64,000 nt of DNA from Melieria omissa (GCA_963971225.1 OZ020269.1:36415264-36479263); one strand, 5' to 3'; shown: positions 12,271 to 25,430, numbered from the stretch's first letter. Notes: a model not told the origin generated them from the letters alone. Numbers and translations: made by a program.

Positions 12271-12778
12271 CCCTGGTGTGTGTGCTGAAAAAGAACACTC
12301 TTACCCATGTGATGGGGTACCCCAGTACAAATTGTACGAACATTTCTCACTTTTTGTTTGCACTGTAAGACATTTTACCGTTTTTGTTAAGTTTTAAAGT
12401 TGTCTTTCGACAGGTTAAAAAAATTTTTACGTTTTAAAGTTTTCGATAACGATGCTAGCCGATCTTTACGACCCCAAACAAATAAAGCGGCTGCCATTTT
12501 TTTGTTGATTGAAATTGAAATTATTCTATTACAAATTATTTGCTTTAGAAAGTTTTACTTACAAGAAATATCTAAGAAATCGATGAAACTCCATAAAAAA
12601 TGTGTTGGGTTATCCGGGTTCCCCAGCAACTAAATGGAATCAAACACTCGAAAATAACGACATAATACCATTTTGGGAGTTGTCATGAAGTTTCACCTTT
12701 CTAGGTTATCCGCAAGTATGTAAAATTTCAGTATCAAAGTGATTTGGGTACCCGGGTACCCCATCACACACATAAGGG
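12271..12778. mobile_element. piggyBac-type MITE, TTAA target site
   Basis: A 508-bp element flanked by TTAA at 12267-12270 and 12779-12782. The ends are CCCTGGTGTGTGTGCTG and, on the complement of the right end, CCCTTATGTGTGTGATG. A CCC start next to a TTAA duplication is the piggyBac signature. Subterminal GGGTACC boxes are shared with the 253-bp MITEs at 25557 and 49066. No transposase is encoded. Confidence 0.8.
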
Positions 12779-12782
12779 TTAA

Positions 12783-14799
12783 CAGATTTTCTTAAAACTT
12801 GCTGTGCATCTTTTACAAAAAGAAATATGTTTGGCCTTAAAAATACCAATAAATATGATTCGCTTTAGCCACCCTTGGTTTCAGAATAGAATTCAAGGCA
12901 GTCACATCACGTTAAAGTCACGTTAAAACTCTTCCGAAATTTCAGTGCAAATGAGAATCGCATTCGCAGAATCCAAACAGAAAAATTGTGTTGACAGATG
13001 CTGCAATGTTGACTAACACCGAGTAGCAAACCATTTCGACCGACTCCTAACATTTTCAATGTGCTCACAATGAACCAAAAGGGATTAAATGCTCGCATTG
13101 CAGATATTCCTACTCCAATTGTTTGTCCGGCCGAGCTTAAGAACTTTCTTGCAAAACTTTGTTGCTTCTCAGTGTGCATACTTTGCCACTTTAGCTATTA
13201 AATAAATGGGAAAGTTTGATTTTCCTAATGTACCAAACTGAAAGGGCTGGTACAACAGCACAAGCAACCCCGTTGGACGACGCTCTGTACACCGCCACCC
13301 ACCTCAACCGGACGGGAGCACTGTCGGGGATGAAGGTTAGACTCATTTTTCACGCAATTAAATTAATGAGAGGAGGAAGGCCCCCGTCAGTCCTAAACAC
13401 TGCCGGTGGTAACAGTAACAATTTTATTTTGGCAAGCACCGACAATCTCGGCCCCTCTTACCAACCTACCAAACTATGTACTCCTCAAAAGTAATTCACT
13501 TAATTCTTACTGCCGATAAGAACAGCAAATTATGACCCAACGTCTCTAAGAGCAATAACAACAACGTTAATGCATTTATTGATATACTTGAGGGGAGCCG
13601 TGAATGCCAGCATTAATAACAAAGTCATTATAAAGCAGAAAATGCAGAGTAAGTAATACAATAAAAAGTGTACCGAGGGAATGATGACGTTTCCATCTGT
13701 GTATGGACGACGCGCGCCAACGTCGACGGAAAGCCACCCTCTGGCAACATAGCATCCGACGGTTTGTTTTTTTCCAAAGATAAAAGCGAGCTGAAGTGCT
13801 CGCAGTGACACGCCGCATTCCGACATCCCAGGCTGTTAAAATAGCAAATGTGTCAAAGCCGCCAACAACAACAAACAAAGACAAATTCCTCCAGAGAGCT
13901 GAAAGGAGGAAATCAATCTGTCAACGCAAACGGCAAAAGTAAACTTTACAAAATGCTTCCTCCTCGTAACCTTCATTTACTTCCCCCAATGCCAGCAGTT
14001 GGGATGTATATATGTCTGCCTTGTTCGCCTGCAGCAATCTTGCCACAATAACATAATATCAGAAGAAAGCCATTAAAAAGAAATTGTTAAAGCGGATAAG
14101 ACAGAGAAAAGGAGGTGGGCCTTTGTTTTCAACGATTTGTTATACTGGTATTTTTGTCGTTTGCACACAGATTTCATAAAAGCAGCAGGGAGGAAGGGTA
14201 CCGTAAAACCTCTAACTATTGCATAAAGAAAATCTTCAAACTTGAAACAGTGAATTTCACATTCTTTCAAATTTATTCAGATGCGTTTTAAGAGGCGTTT
14301 TAAATTCGCAATTTCTTCGTAGCTTGTAGTGTGCGAACACAAATATACCCTGTCGGATCTGAGGCAACTGGTTCCTAAAATTCGTAGGTCTTTCAACTGG
14401 TTTCTGGTAAGTCAATTGGGCAACTCGTTGTCAAAGTAGCTGTCAGCGAATGCAGAAGTCAGTCAGTTCGCGTCTAATCGTTCACGTTCTGTGTGTGCGT
14501 TCATAGCCAAAAAGAGCAGAGAATGGTAAAGACGAAAGAGTTGAAACAATGACAAAATACTGTCAAGTTTGTATCGTAAGATACAACGGAGAATATTGAA
14601 GTGCGTGAGGCCCCAAACCTGTTCGGCAGATTTTTTTTTAAACGGCGGTTTTTTTAAAACTGAATTTTTTTGGTGCACGTATATTTTCTTTTTCATTCGC
14701 GATAAATTGGAATTGTAATTGTTTTAAGAATCTTAAAAAATATTAGTATTGAAACATTTAATTATTTTACTTTTTATAAAATTCAACTGATTAGAAAAC
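12783..14799. other. intergenic, no supported gene
   Basis: Moderately GC-rich around 13250-14050 with open frames on both strands, none with a recognisable domain or splice pattern. Confidence 0.35.
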
Positions 14800-15090
14800 G
14801 TCTTCTTCATCTTCTTCTTGACTGGCACGACAGCCCGATTACGAGACTAAGGCCTAGCTACTTGCAACCATCCATGTTGTGCGTGTGAATTTTTACAAGG
14901 TTGGAAGGGACCTACAGTTTTATGCCGATTCCGAACGGCGAGTTGGGAGCTTCTTCAGAGGCAATTTTACTCTCAAAAATTGTTGTTTTTCTTTTTTTCG
15001 GTGTTAACGCAAGGGAGTTTTGAACCTTGGGTTCGAGCGTCGCATTTGACTCGCGGCCCAACGCACTAGCCAACTGAGCCACGGCGGCTG
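14800..15090 (-). mobile_element. tRNA-derived SINE with second head type, 9-bp target duplication
   Basis: Read on the minus strand, the head GCCGCCGTGGCTCAGTTGG (A box) leads to a B-box-like CGCTCGAACCC, then the body phrase ACTGTAGGTCCCTTCC and a (GAA)n-like tail. The direct repeat TTAGAAAAC at 14791-14799 and 15091-15099 bounds it. It differs in head from the 8.3-kb SINE but shares the central block. Confidence 0.82.
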
Positions 15091-15252
15091 TTAGAAAACT
15101 AACCCAGAATAAACCAGATTTCAAATTACTTGCTTTGCAACTGGCTTAGAAACTGTTCTACTTAGTACGTGTTGCAAGTGAATGCAGACGGGGAAAATTG
15201 ACTAAGACATCGCCATGTTAAAAGGGTGAATTTGCTCCAAGGAAACAAAGCG

Positions 15253-15533
15253 ACCGCCGTGGCTCAGTTGGTTAGTGCGCGGTCCAGCGAGTCGCATGCA
15301 GAGCGACGCATGTTCGAATTCTGCATGTAGTAAAACCTAAAAAAAATAACGGGAAACTCGTTTTCTCTTTCGGTGGCTGTCCTCTCAGCTGGACATGGCA
15401 AACCTCTGAGAGTAAAACTTGCCTATGAAAAAGCTCCCACCCTGCCGTTCGGAACCGGCATAAAACTGTAGGTCCCTTCCACCCGCGTACAAAATTCACA
15501 CGCTGTCGTGCCAATCAATTATTAATTATTATT
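15253..15533 (+). mobile_element. tRNA-derived SINE with second head type, 10-bp target duplication
   Basis: Plus-strand copy of the family at 14800-15090. The head is CCGCCGTGGCTCAGTTGG, the B box GTTCGAATTC, the body ATAAAACTGTAGGTCCCTTCC, and the tail is made of ATT repeats. Direct repeats AAACAAAGCG at 15243-15252 and 15534-15543 mark the insertion. The two copies lie head to head, 162 bases apart. Confidence 0.87.
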
Positions 15534-15543
15534 AAACAAAGCG

Positions 15544-17339
15544 GTTCTGACGTCACTTATGACTGCTAAGCAACCAGTTGAAAAATTACATTCGGACCAG
15601 TCCGAATTCCTACCGGGTGCCTATGTGAATACATGTAAATGTGTACAATCATGTACTCGTACATACATACATACATTAACTGAGCAAAACAGCTCCGATA
15701 AAGAGTTTAATGCTGAGCTCTTTGTTTTGCTATTCACTCAGGGCTCAGTTTGACATAATTCGCGAACAATGTAAATATTACTATATTATTCCAATTGCAT
15801 TGGTTGATGTGAAAGCCACTGACAACAGCAGGTGGTAGTATCGTTCGTTTGAAACTGATCTCGGGCTTCGATGCTGTCCACATCGATGCACTGCAGGGAA
15901 TGCCGTGGAAATAGGACTGTTTCCCCTAATTTAGGTTTAAGTAATTGGTTAGATGCTCTAATGCCAGCCGAAATCTTACGGCATCCCCTGTAAAAGCGGT
16001 ATATATGTATACAAATATATAACAACGCTAAAAGCGAGAATTGCATTAAATTTGTATTGGTTATTTTATGTGTATTAAATTTACTTTCCTGATATGTTGA
16101 GTGGAGCTACATTTTATAAAATTTCCCTTTGTGCCCCATCACACGAAATAGCACACAGATGGAGGCAGCATCAACAGCAGACAGCATAGGCAAACAAAAT
16201 GCTGCCGACTCGACTCAACTGTTCGCTTGATTTTGTATTTATTGCAAGAGGAAGATAAACACAAGTGTCATTGTGGCGTCATGCTGCTTCTCCATTTGCA
16301 AATGATGTTCATGTTGTTAAGACTTTGAGGACTGTTTCCACCGTTGTTACTGCACTGCTGTTGTCACAGTTGCTGTTGCTTGCTGCTATGGTGGGGCGTT
16401 GTGGTGTTTGGCTGTTGTTTGCACTCACTGGCGCCCAGTACACAGTGGACCAAGTTTACCGAATGATGAAAACCATGTCGCCAAGCGCTCTGCCAAAAAC
16501 ACTGAAGCCAACTGGGCGGCACAGCTGTTATCGCTGTCCTACATTTCGTTCCGGGGTTGAAGTTTTTATTTATTATTGCTTATTGTTCCTCAGCCTGTCA
16601 CATAAAATGAGAGCGTGTTTAAAAACTAACTGCGAGAAAGTAGGATTGCGGACCCCAACTTCTGGGCTGTAGTGCTTGGCCCAGCCTAACTTTTGTCATG
16701 TAAATACATTTTTAAACGATTTAAAACAAATCTTAGAAAAGTTCCCGAAATACATTGGGTAGCCTGCAAAACTCTGAAAAATATCATATAATAATCCATT
16801 AAATCTAAGAATCTGCGGCAGGCCAATCACCTACCCTGGCAGAACAACAGAACTGATTAAGGTAACCCACACAAGGCTGTCTTGTGGAGGCCCTATGCTC
16901 CAGAGAGGAGTGAAGAAGGAACCAAAAAAATTGATTAAATATTCAATACAAGTTATTATTGGCGTGTCGCGAATTTAGCTTTCTCTTACGCTCAGACTTT
17001 CCCTATTTGGACAAAACGCGCGCTCTACTGTCCCCAGCACGAGATTAGTCAACTTAAGTCCACTGTTTTGTGGCAGTTGATAAACTGCACCAGTTTTCTC
17101 TAGTTACACATATGGCAGGCTGTTGTAAATAATGTCTTTTACGGCGACTGAGGGAGGTTTCGTAATAGAGATACTTACAAAGTATTAGTTGGCTTCCAGT
17201 TCATGGACGTTTGATGCGATTTTATGGAGGGAAACAGATTGCAGTGTGGCTTTTCGGCAGCACGCCATTCGAGCGAGTCTTCTTCGTCCCTGATTATTTG
17301 GCCTGTTTGGAAGTTGCCCATTAGAGTCCTGCACGAGTA
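15544..17339. other. intergenic, no supported gene
   Basis: A 135-codon frame at 16265-16672 lies opposite CAG/CAA-rich sequence and has no recognised domain. I do not call it a gene. Confidence 0.35.
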
Positions 17340-17945
17340 TGCATTTTTGCTATTCGAAAACATTCAAATGCTTTTGAATAGAATACTTCACTTCATCTCT
17401 GCGGTCCGAATGAATACGAGTACAACTCTCTTCGAGTACGAGTAAGCTCCGAACAGAAACGAGTAGACGTACACTATTTATTCATATTCGCTCGAAACGG
17501 GAAAACGAGCACAAAAGCATTCGAATAATAGTACACACTGCTTCGAATATATTCGAATATACTCATTTTATTATTTCTAAGATTATTTAGAAATATATAT
17601 GTTATATATAAATATTTATTAATTTTTTATGCTACTTTCTTCAATAATTTACATTTTGCGTATTAACTAATAAGCCACTTCAACCGCAGCACAAGTATAC
17701 ACATGGAAAAGTGACATACTGCGCATAAAAATATTCGGTGAAACTGTTGATTTTCGAATACTTCGCAAAGTTCTCGATTACCGAATACGAGCACTGCAGT
17801 ATTCGTTTCTCACCGAATACGAGCACTGCAGTGTTCGCTTTCACCGAATACGAATAGAAACGAGAAGCGACGCTCGCTGGTTCTCGTTTCTATTCGTTTC
17901 GTTGTACGCATTCTTCGAATACCAAGTACCCGTACAGTATGTACA
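17340..17945. repeat. CGAATA-rich degenerate repeat with a 32-bp tandem core
   Basis: The whole stretch is built from scrambled 'attcgaat' and 'cgaatacgag' words. At 17780-17862 a unit starting ACCGAATACGAGCACTGCAG is repeated twice (starts 17780 and 17812), with a third partial copy from 17843. No coding capacity. Confidence 0.6.
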
Positions 17946-19289
17946 GTAGTGTATGATGAAAATGAATATATTCATGCAGGACTTTATTGCCCATACATCG
18001 CCCATTCCCTCGTAGTTTGGCCTAGCATCTGTAATATCAGGCCAGACCCAACCAAACTTTTCTCTAAATTTTCTGAGTCAATCTGCTCAAATCTCTCTTC
18101 TTCGAATGGCATTATGAAAAATTTTCAATTTTATTATGCAGCGAATGCTTCGAGCGGAAATGCACAATGTGCTGCTGCCACAACTGTTTCATCCAATTGG
18201 CTGGCGGGATTATTTTCACTTCGTAAACTTTTCAGTTCAGTAATTTTAAAGCTTAAATTACGAAAGCGCCCGAAACGGAAGTGAGGAGGAAATTTCAATT
18301 TAACTGCAGGCTGTTGCAGCTGCTACTGTTTTCTATTGCCGTTGGCTGCGCTGCCGCTGCTAACGGATAGTTCTTGCGTGCTCTGGCCGCTGCTGTCGGC
18401 GGTGTTGCTGCATGCGCATTTGCAGCTGCTGCTGTCGCTGTGATTGCGATGCACGTTGGTATGACAACGTTTTAATTGGCAGCATTTTTGCTTTCCGATG
18501 CACTTTCATTGCGATTTATTTGTCTAGTGCCCGTTGCGATGTGCATATCCAAGTTATTACATGTAATATATACACACACAATGAACGCTCGTGTGCTCCG
18601 GGCTAGCTCTGTGCTTTAATTGGAAATTCAAATATGCACAGTCGATATACGTTCATGTGTGAGTGGGTACATTTGCGGTGGCTATGGCGGTGGCTTGTGT
18701 GGACGTTTGTGAAGTTGGATTTTAGGCTGTGCCCGTATTTGCACAGTAAAATGGAGCGATGAAAAGAATTTGCATCCGGAAATTACATATACTTTTGCTA
18801 TACAAATTAAGTAGAGCTTCGTATTACCATAAATATTTTTGAGAAATGGGCTGGCACTGGTGCAATTTGTGTGCGCATATAATTGAAAGTGCCAATTTTT
18901 ATAGCTAAAATAATAAAATACCCGTTCCACCAGACCTCATGTACCCACAGGATACTCGGCCTGCCGCATCAACGACTCTTGTTTGTCTATCTATTCCGCC
19001 ACGTCGCACAGTGTCGCGAGTCCATATTAGCGAGGGACAAAAATAGAAGGAATAGTCGTACGACAATAAAATTTTGTACATATGATTTTGTTATAAAGAG
19101 AAGTTAATACACCAAAAATTACTTAAATCGCCCCGCGTACACGCCCACCTCCCATACAAACCAAATACTAAGTTGACAGTATCTCGGAAACTATAAAAGA
19201 TATATTGATGAAATTTGGTACCGCAACTCATATCATCAACATAAAGATATACATCAAAAATGGGAAAAAAGAAAACAGCGTGGGACGGT
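17946..19289. other. intergenic, no supported gene
   Basis: CAG-rich stretch at 18310-18440 (minus sense) without an open poly-Gln frame. At about 19160-19260 there is an AT-rich block next to the 3' end of the retrotransposon that does not look like its coding sequence. Confidence 0.35.
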
Positions 19290-19458
19290 GTGAGACAGTG
19301 TCCCGTGAGTATCCCGGTTAATAGTTTGCAATCATCTCTTCGGAGTGATAGTACAAACTCTGTGTTGTTGATATTGTGTTCGCGAAGCATGATTTTTGCT
19401 GTCCTGTGAGATGTAGATCTCTCCCACATGGACGCCGCTTCACGAATCATATTCTCTT

Positions 19459-21495
19459 CTATTTCCGTCTTGAGCGTGGAGAGGGGTGGATGGATGTCTG
19501 GCTCTGGATGTCGGCTTTGGCGAGCGCATCAGCCTTCTCATTTCCCTCAACTCCTTTGTGACCCGGTACCCAATAGATAGTGACTACTCTGTTGCGACAG
19601 AGTTCGTCCAATTTGGTTTTGCAGTTCCGTACGCATGTCGAGTTTGACAATACTCCAGCTGCTGCTTTTATGGCTGCTTGGCTGTCGATATAGATGTTTA
19701 TCCGAGAGTCTGGAGGGGTGCGATCCATTGCTAGTTGCGCCGCTCTTGTGGGAGCGTGTACCTCTGCTTGGAAGATGTTGCAGTAGTCCGGGAGCCGGAA
19801 AGACTGTTGAAGGTCAAGTTCCGGACAGAAAACTGCAGATCCCACTCCCTCTGTCATCTTGGATCCATCCGTGAACAGGTTAAAGGATTGACGGCTGGGT
19901 TCGAGCCCCTGTCGCCACCCATCCGGTTCTAGGATCACGTGGGGTTTGAAGTCGAAATTGGCTTGAGGTACGGCGTAGTCTGAGCTTTCGCCTACCCCTG
20001 CGTGTAACCTGCTGTGGCCGTAATGTCGTAGCGTGAGCTGTCCAGTTACCTTAAGTCTAAGCGCGGCTCTTTTAGCGACGCTTTTCGCAGTCAGACCAAT
20101 TGGATAAAATCCCAAGATTTTGTCCAGTGCCGCTGTCGGAGTGGTGTGCATTGCGCCGAGCATTTTCCTGCAAGCGTATAAGGCGTTCAAGGCTTTCCTT
20201 TTCCTGTCTTCCACATTCAATTTCCACGACAGTTTACTGTCCAAGATGACTCCTAGGTACTTAGTAAATGTTTTGGCGGCGAGTGTGTTGTTGTTCAGTT
20301 TGGGAGGAAGCCAGGTTGGGATCTTGTACTTTGTTGTAAAAAGAACTAAGTCCGTCTTGTCTGGGTTTGTTTCCAGTCCCACAGTCTTTGCCCAGTTATT
20401 AATCACTTTCAGTGTCCTCTCGAGTACTTGGCTCATTGAGTTGAGACACCTGCCTGAGACGACAACGGCTAGGTCATCCGCGTATGCGGTTAGCCTTGGC
20501 CCCCCGTCCCTCAACTTTAAAAGGATCTTATTAACGACTAGATTCCATAGTAACGGAGAGAGCACACCCCCCTGGGGGGTGCCCCTGTTCGCCTTCCTCG
20601 TCATGGTTGTTGCGCCCCACTCCGCTACCACTGTACGGCAATTCAACAGATTACCAATCCAGTCCTGTATGGGTGGGTGCACCTCAATTGATGCAAGGCC
20701 TTCCAACAGTGCCTCTGTGGAGACATTGTTGAAAGCCCCTGATATGTCGAGGAAGGCTCCCAGCGCGTATTCTCCGTAGTGAAAAGCTTTTTCTATCTGA
20801 AAAACCACCTGATGAAGTGCTGTCTCCGTTGACTTCCCTTTCATATAGGCGTGTTGGTTCGTTGATATTAGGCCAGGTGGAACCCTTTCCTTAATAAACG
20901 AGTCTAGCAGTCTTTCAAAGGTCTTCAGTATAAACTAGGTGAGGCTGATGGGCCGATAGTCCTTCGGATACAAATGGCTGCTTTTACTTGATTTCGGCAA
21001 AAATACAACCCTTGATAATCGCCAGTTCATCGGTACATAGTTCAGTCTCAGACAGCTCTTGAAAACGTCCTTGAGCCACGGTATCAGAACAGCACTTCCC
21101 TTTTGCAGAAGCGCGGGAAAAATGCCGTCCGGACCCGGGGATTTGAAGGGATAGAAAGAGCCCAAAGCCCATCGAAGTCTGGATGTGGTGATTAGGCCCT
21201 CACAATTCCCTTGCTCTGTGCCGAGTGCAGTTGAGACCGAGTCGGGAACCTCTGAACAGCCAGGAAAGTGGGCTTCCATAAGTGCCTCAAGCGTCTCCTT
21301 GCCATCCTTGGTCCATTCTCCAGACTCTTTGCGGATGAGTGATGGTATGGGGGGGATTTGGCGAGTATCTTCCGAAGTCTGGATGCCTCGGAGGTCTTGT
21401 CCATACTTCCACAGAAGTTCTGCCAGGAACTTCTTTTGGCCCTCCGTATCTCTTGTTTGTAGGAGTGAAGTAGTGTCTTGTACTCTCTCCAACAC
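19459..21495 (-). pseudogene. retrotransposon reverse transcriptase and RNase H domains
   Basis: One frame, broken by an in-frame TAG at 20935-20937, carries the RT fingers (Pro-Gly-Pro-Asp-Gly), the palm with TAYADDLAVV (the YADD catalytic pair), then RNase H with TDGSK, an IDSQAA Asp, and WVPGHKGVEGNEKAD. Upstream, the linker from 21521 is in another frame, and the change falls at a run of seven G at 21349-21355. Downstream, the frame shifts again near 19455, where a C-terminal segment ending in Leu-Thr-Gly-His-Cys continues in another frame. Confidence 0.9.
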
Positions 21496-21649
21496 TCCGC
21501 ACAGTCGGTAAGTTTGGCCAATTTGAAAAACTCTCTAAGTTCTCTTCTTTGCCTACCAATGTCCTTGCTCCACCAGGGCGGATAGGATTTTCGTCCTACC
21601 GGCCTTGAGGGCGGGCAGGATTCGTGGTAAGCAAGGAGGATCTTTGACG

Positions 21650-22429
21650 TTAGGAGTTTCGCCTTAGCCTCAACGTCCAGCTGCAGAGGGTCTGAGAGGC
21701 ATTACTCAGATGAGTCTTTAACCGATTTGCATACAGATCCCAGTCCGTATTCCGGGGGTTTCTGAAGACCCTTTCTGTACGCAACGGTTTAAAGTTGACC
21801 GTAAAGTGTATGTAGCTGTGATCAGAGAAGGAAGGTCTTTCCAGCACCCTCCAATCCGAGATCCAGGTATCTGCCCCGTAAGAAAAAGTAATGTCCAATA
21901 CGTCTTCCGACGTCGGACCCTTGAAAGTTGAGATGTTCCCTCTATTAGCTATATCTACATTGTTTTGTAATATAAAATTAAAAAGGGACTCACCCCGTTC
22001 GTTCGTGTCCTTGCTTCCCCACTGAGGGTGGTGCGAATTGGCATCCGCACCTACCACGGCGTCGAAACCTTGTCTGAGGACTTCTTCCGTCAGGTGCTGT
22101 AGTTCTGTGGGGGGTGCCTCGACGTCGTGGGCCATATAGCACGAGGCCACAAGTCTGAGCTTGTCGTCCCCTTCGATGGCGACCACCGTCAGGTCATCAG
22201 AACTGAAATTAGGTAGAAGATATGCGTTAATATCCTTCCTAACAAGGATGGCAGATCGAATCTTACCTACCGTTGTTGCATGGAAAAGATTATAGTTCGT
22301 GGACCCTAACCCTGAAACCTTATTTCTGGAGGAAAGCCAGGGTTCCTGGATTAGGGCCACGTCGTAGCTGCCCTCCTCTAGTGTGAGAAGGAGCTCAGCT
22401 GAAGCCACCTTACTGTGGTGGAGGTTCAT
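21650..22429 (-). pseudogene. retrotransposon endonuclease domain (ORF2 N-terminus)
   Basis: 259 codons in one frame. Endonuclease motifs run in order: an Asn-Leu-x-His start, Ile-Gln-Glu-Pro-Trp near residue 30, Gly-Ala-Asp-Ala-Asn near residue 125, and Ser-Asp-His near residue 205. These are the metal-binding and catalytic positions of APE-like nucleases that nick the target for reverse transcription. The frame should continue into the linker to RT. A one-base shift near 21690 sends it to a stop at 21650. Confidence 0.85.
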
Positions 22430-22583
22430 TTTTAGGACCTTTCCCTTCAGAAGGTACAGTGTCCTTCAAGGTGGGTGTGCCCTACCTCACTCTTAGCTAG
22501 ACATCGCCGTGCCTTGCCAGTTTACCTGCGCATAGACACGGCGATGCCTATTGCCCGGTCGGCACGCGCGAGGAGGGTTAAAC

Positions 22584-25430
22584 TAAGTGGATTTTTGACG
22601 ACCTTTTTGCACATAACGCGTTAGAAAATTAACGTATCGCCAATTTGGAAAGAGGGTTTAAAGAGCTATGATCCAAGGTAACACTTCATTTGAATTTTTC
22701 GTAAATATGAATTTTACAGCCAGTTTCCCAAAGTGTTAAAAATCAACATCCTAAAATTTTTTAATGTAAAGTGCCACCCCCTTAAAAACCCGCTAAAAAC
22801 GTAAAAATCTCAAGCAAAAATGCATGATTTAGAAAATTTACGAAATATTATTGAATTTAATTTGAATTGAATAGAAAATGACCGAAAGCAAAATGCAAAT
22901 TGAATGGTAACGAATAAAACGAATAATTGTATGGAAATTGATAAAAAAAAACTGAACTAATTTATTCCTCATTATAAGATTAGAGAAAAATTGACTAAGA
23001 ACGCTTTAAATTCATTGTAATGACGATTCCGAGCAATAAAAAGTCCTTTTACTGTTATAGAACCATAAAACAATGAAAAAAGGGGGGGTGGCAACTTACA
23101 AAGAAAAAAAGTTGGCACTTTACATTTTTATGCCATTTTGGAAATCATTGTATAAATTTGTTCCTTTTTCGATATGCTCGGATATCATTTCGGATTATGA
23201 AAAACCATTAAAAATTAAGTCCAACACTGATATTTACCTTCGTTTTTTATAAGTTTTTGGTTACTTTTTCACCGCAAGAAAAACCTTCAGTTTTCATTTT
23301 TATGTTTTTTCTTAACCAAATTTGACACTTTTATTTACCCAGACCGTGTTATTGCGTCTGTTCCCTCAAGAACCACATTAAAATTGATGTTGACATATAT
23401 ACCTCAATATGACAATATGAATTTTTTTTCTTGGATTGCTGGAACGTCGAAATCGAGCAGGGGTGGCACCTTACAAAGAATTCCCCTACAATTTTTTATA
23501 ATATTGCATTATATCAGAGTTTCTGTTTTCATGTTAACCTTTAATTTTCCTATTAACTGATATAATTGGTTCTGCAGGCATTAACAAGTTTTGCTTCTTT
23601 TCGAAAGTTGCCTTAATTCGATGGCAAGCCACCCAGTATTACCGAAGCCTTCCATCTAATCTACCTTTTTTGTCATTTTTCTAAATCAAGTGGTGTCTGC
23701 ATATTATTACAAACAAAAATTAATAGTTTAAGCGAAGCGCAGCAGTGGTCGCTATGTTTTTCTGCTAACCATGCTGCAAAAAGGTCCCTATTTTTGGCTG
23801 TATACGTCACTGAAAATGTTGAATTTCTTAAAAACGTGCAAGTTTGTGCACCTAAAGTCCATGGTTTCTATTAATACATACTTTCAGCTATATCACACTG
23901 TAAAATTTCGAAGTAGTAGAAGTAGTTTTTTTTTAAAGCTTATCTAAAGTTTGATGACACTGCACTTTTATTTCTACGAATTGACGTTTCTTCAAGTAGC
24001 GGTGCCAGGAATATGGAAAGCAAAATAAAAGAGGGAAAGCTTCCTCAGAGTTGCTAAAATAGTTTATTTATAGAATATATTTATTTAACATAAGGTTCCA
24101 TGGGAAATTTTTTAATAAAAGTCCTCGAACTTACATTCAATAAATTTCAATCATTTCTACCCAAGTCACCAAGCTTCACAAAGTGCAAGTTTTGTGGCCA
24201 GCCATCGGTATATAAATTGATATTTTTCAAATCCGTTTTCACATTTTATTAAATTGAGGTATTTACCATACTTCAGTACTACAAACATATTTTTCTACAT
24301 TTACGACATTAATTTTTTTGATTTTTGTCATTACTCACAACGCTGTGCGTCGTACAGTATCCTTTTAGTAGGGGAAAATTACATAACTGATTTGTGCCAA
24401 ATACACCACCACTATTGGTCTCATGCTAAAGAAGAAAGTCCAACTAAGTCAAAGCTATATAGCATTAACTTGTAATTGGTTTGCTTAGTAAAGCTAATTA
24501 AAGTTGATTCGTTCACTACTTCACGTTAAATTAAATGTTATCTTAGTAAGTAGCACTTTTCATTTTTTATTTGCATAGATCAATAATAAAATTGTATGAA
24601 GTCAATATTATAAAGTCAATATTTAATATTTACAATTAATGTGAAATTGAATAAAGGTCTAAGCTCAACCCTGTACCCATCTAATATGGAATACATATAA
24701 AGTACTAGAAGGGCCCCGAAACTTTGCATGCAAGTTTTTAGTCAATGAGCTCAACAAATCAAGTTTCTTTCCTTTCCTTTTGTGGAACCCGTTATTTTTT
24801 TGTGAAAAAAATACTTGTCATATGTCTCATGTGAAGGGCTTTCACCATGTTTTAAGTCAATTGACCTATTAAATCATGTTTCCCCAGACAAGCTCCTAAC
24901 ATCGTTGACCCCGTCAAATTTCGATTTTTGAAAAAATGAAAAACATTATTATTTTTATTATTATTTATTATTACTTTTGATTTCAAGTGTTTTCACCAAT
25001 TTTGAAGTCAAAAGGCTGATTAATTCATGTATTTTAAAAGTTTCTCTAAACAAATTCTTAACCCGTCGCGTCGTTGAAAAACATTTGATTTTCAGAAAAG
25101 TGAAAAACGAGCCTTTTGATATTCGGAAAATTAACAATTAACAACACCGAATTTAAAAAAATCCCGTCTAAGCGAAGGTTCATTTTTCAAGATTTACCTA
25201 CAGTTTTAATTGGGGCTGGGCGATGATGAATCAGTTGTCAGTCAGGACAAACAATTACATGCACATAGATTTAAGAGGCCACATTATTATAGTCAATCAC
25301 AACTTCTGCATAAATTTGTTAAAAAATGGCTTTTAATTTAAATTGTTATTTAAAAACCTTACCAAAAATATTGCCCAATTTTTTTTATTATGGGTGTAAA
25401 AACTATCTAACACTTCTTGGTGCTATAATA
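22584..25430. other. AT-rich intergenic sequence with minor repeats
   Basis: The phrase GTGGCAC(C/T)TTACA occurs near 22770 (complement), 23085 and 23460 with C/G runs, suggesting a decayed inverted-repeat element. Between 24700 and 25130 three diverged units of about 140 bases each contain 'gaagtcaaaaggctgattaa'-like text. No gene seen. Confidence 0.4.

Larger units (their letters stand above)
19290..22583 (-). mobile_element. LOA/I-type non-LTR retrotransposon, 5'-truncated and inactive
   Basis: On the minus strand, in order: the last about 24 codons of a presumed ORF1 (stop at 22493-22495), an APE-type endonuclease, a reverse transcriptase, an RNase H domain and the start of a C-terminal region, which breaks off near 19290. 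Presence of RNase H after RT fits the LOA/I group rather than Jockey or R1. It cannot be active: there are three frame changes and one in-frame TAG. The left boundary in ORF1 is abrupt near 22583, a typical 5' truncation. No poly-A or target duplication could be fixed. Confidence 0.88.

Noticed and set aside
16265..16672. 135-codon open frame on plus with hydrophobic stretches
   Set aside because: It is the complement of CAG/CAA-rich DNA, has no domain, no splice context and no codon bias beyond that.
19635..20779. Long plus-strand frames, up to 219 codons
   Set aside because: They lie opposite the reverse transcriptase and RNase H frame of the retrotransposon and are antisense shadows.
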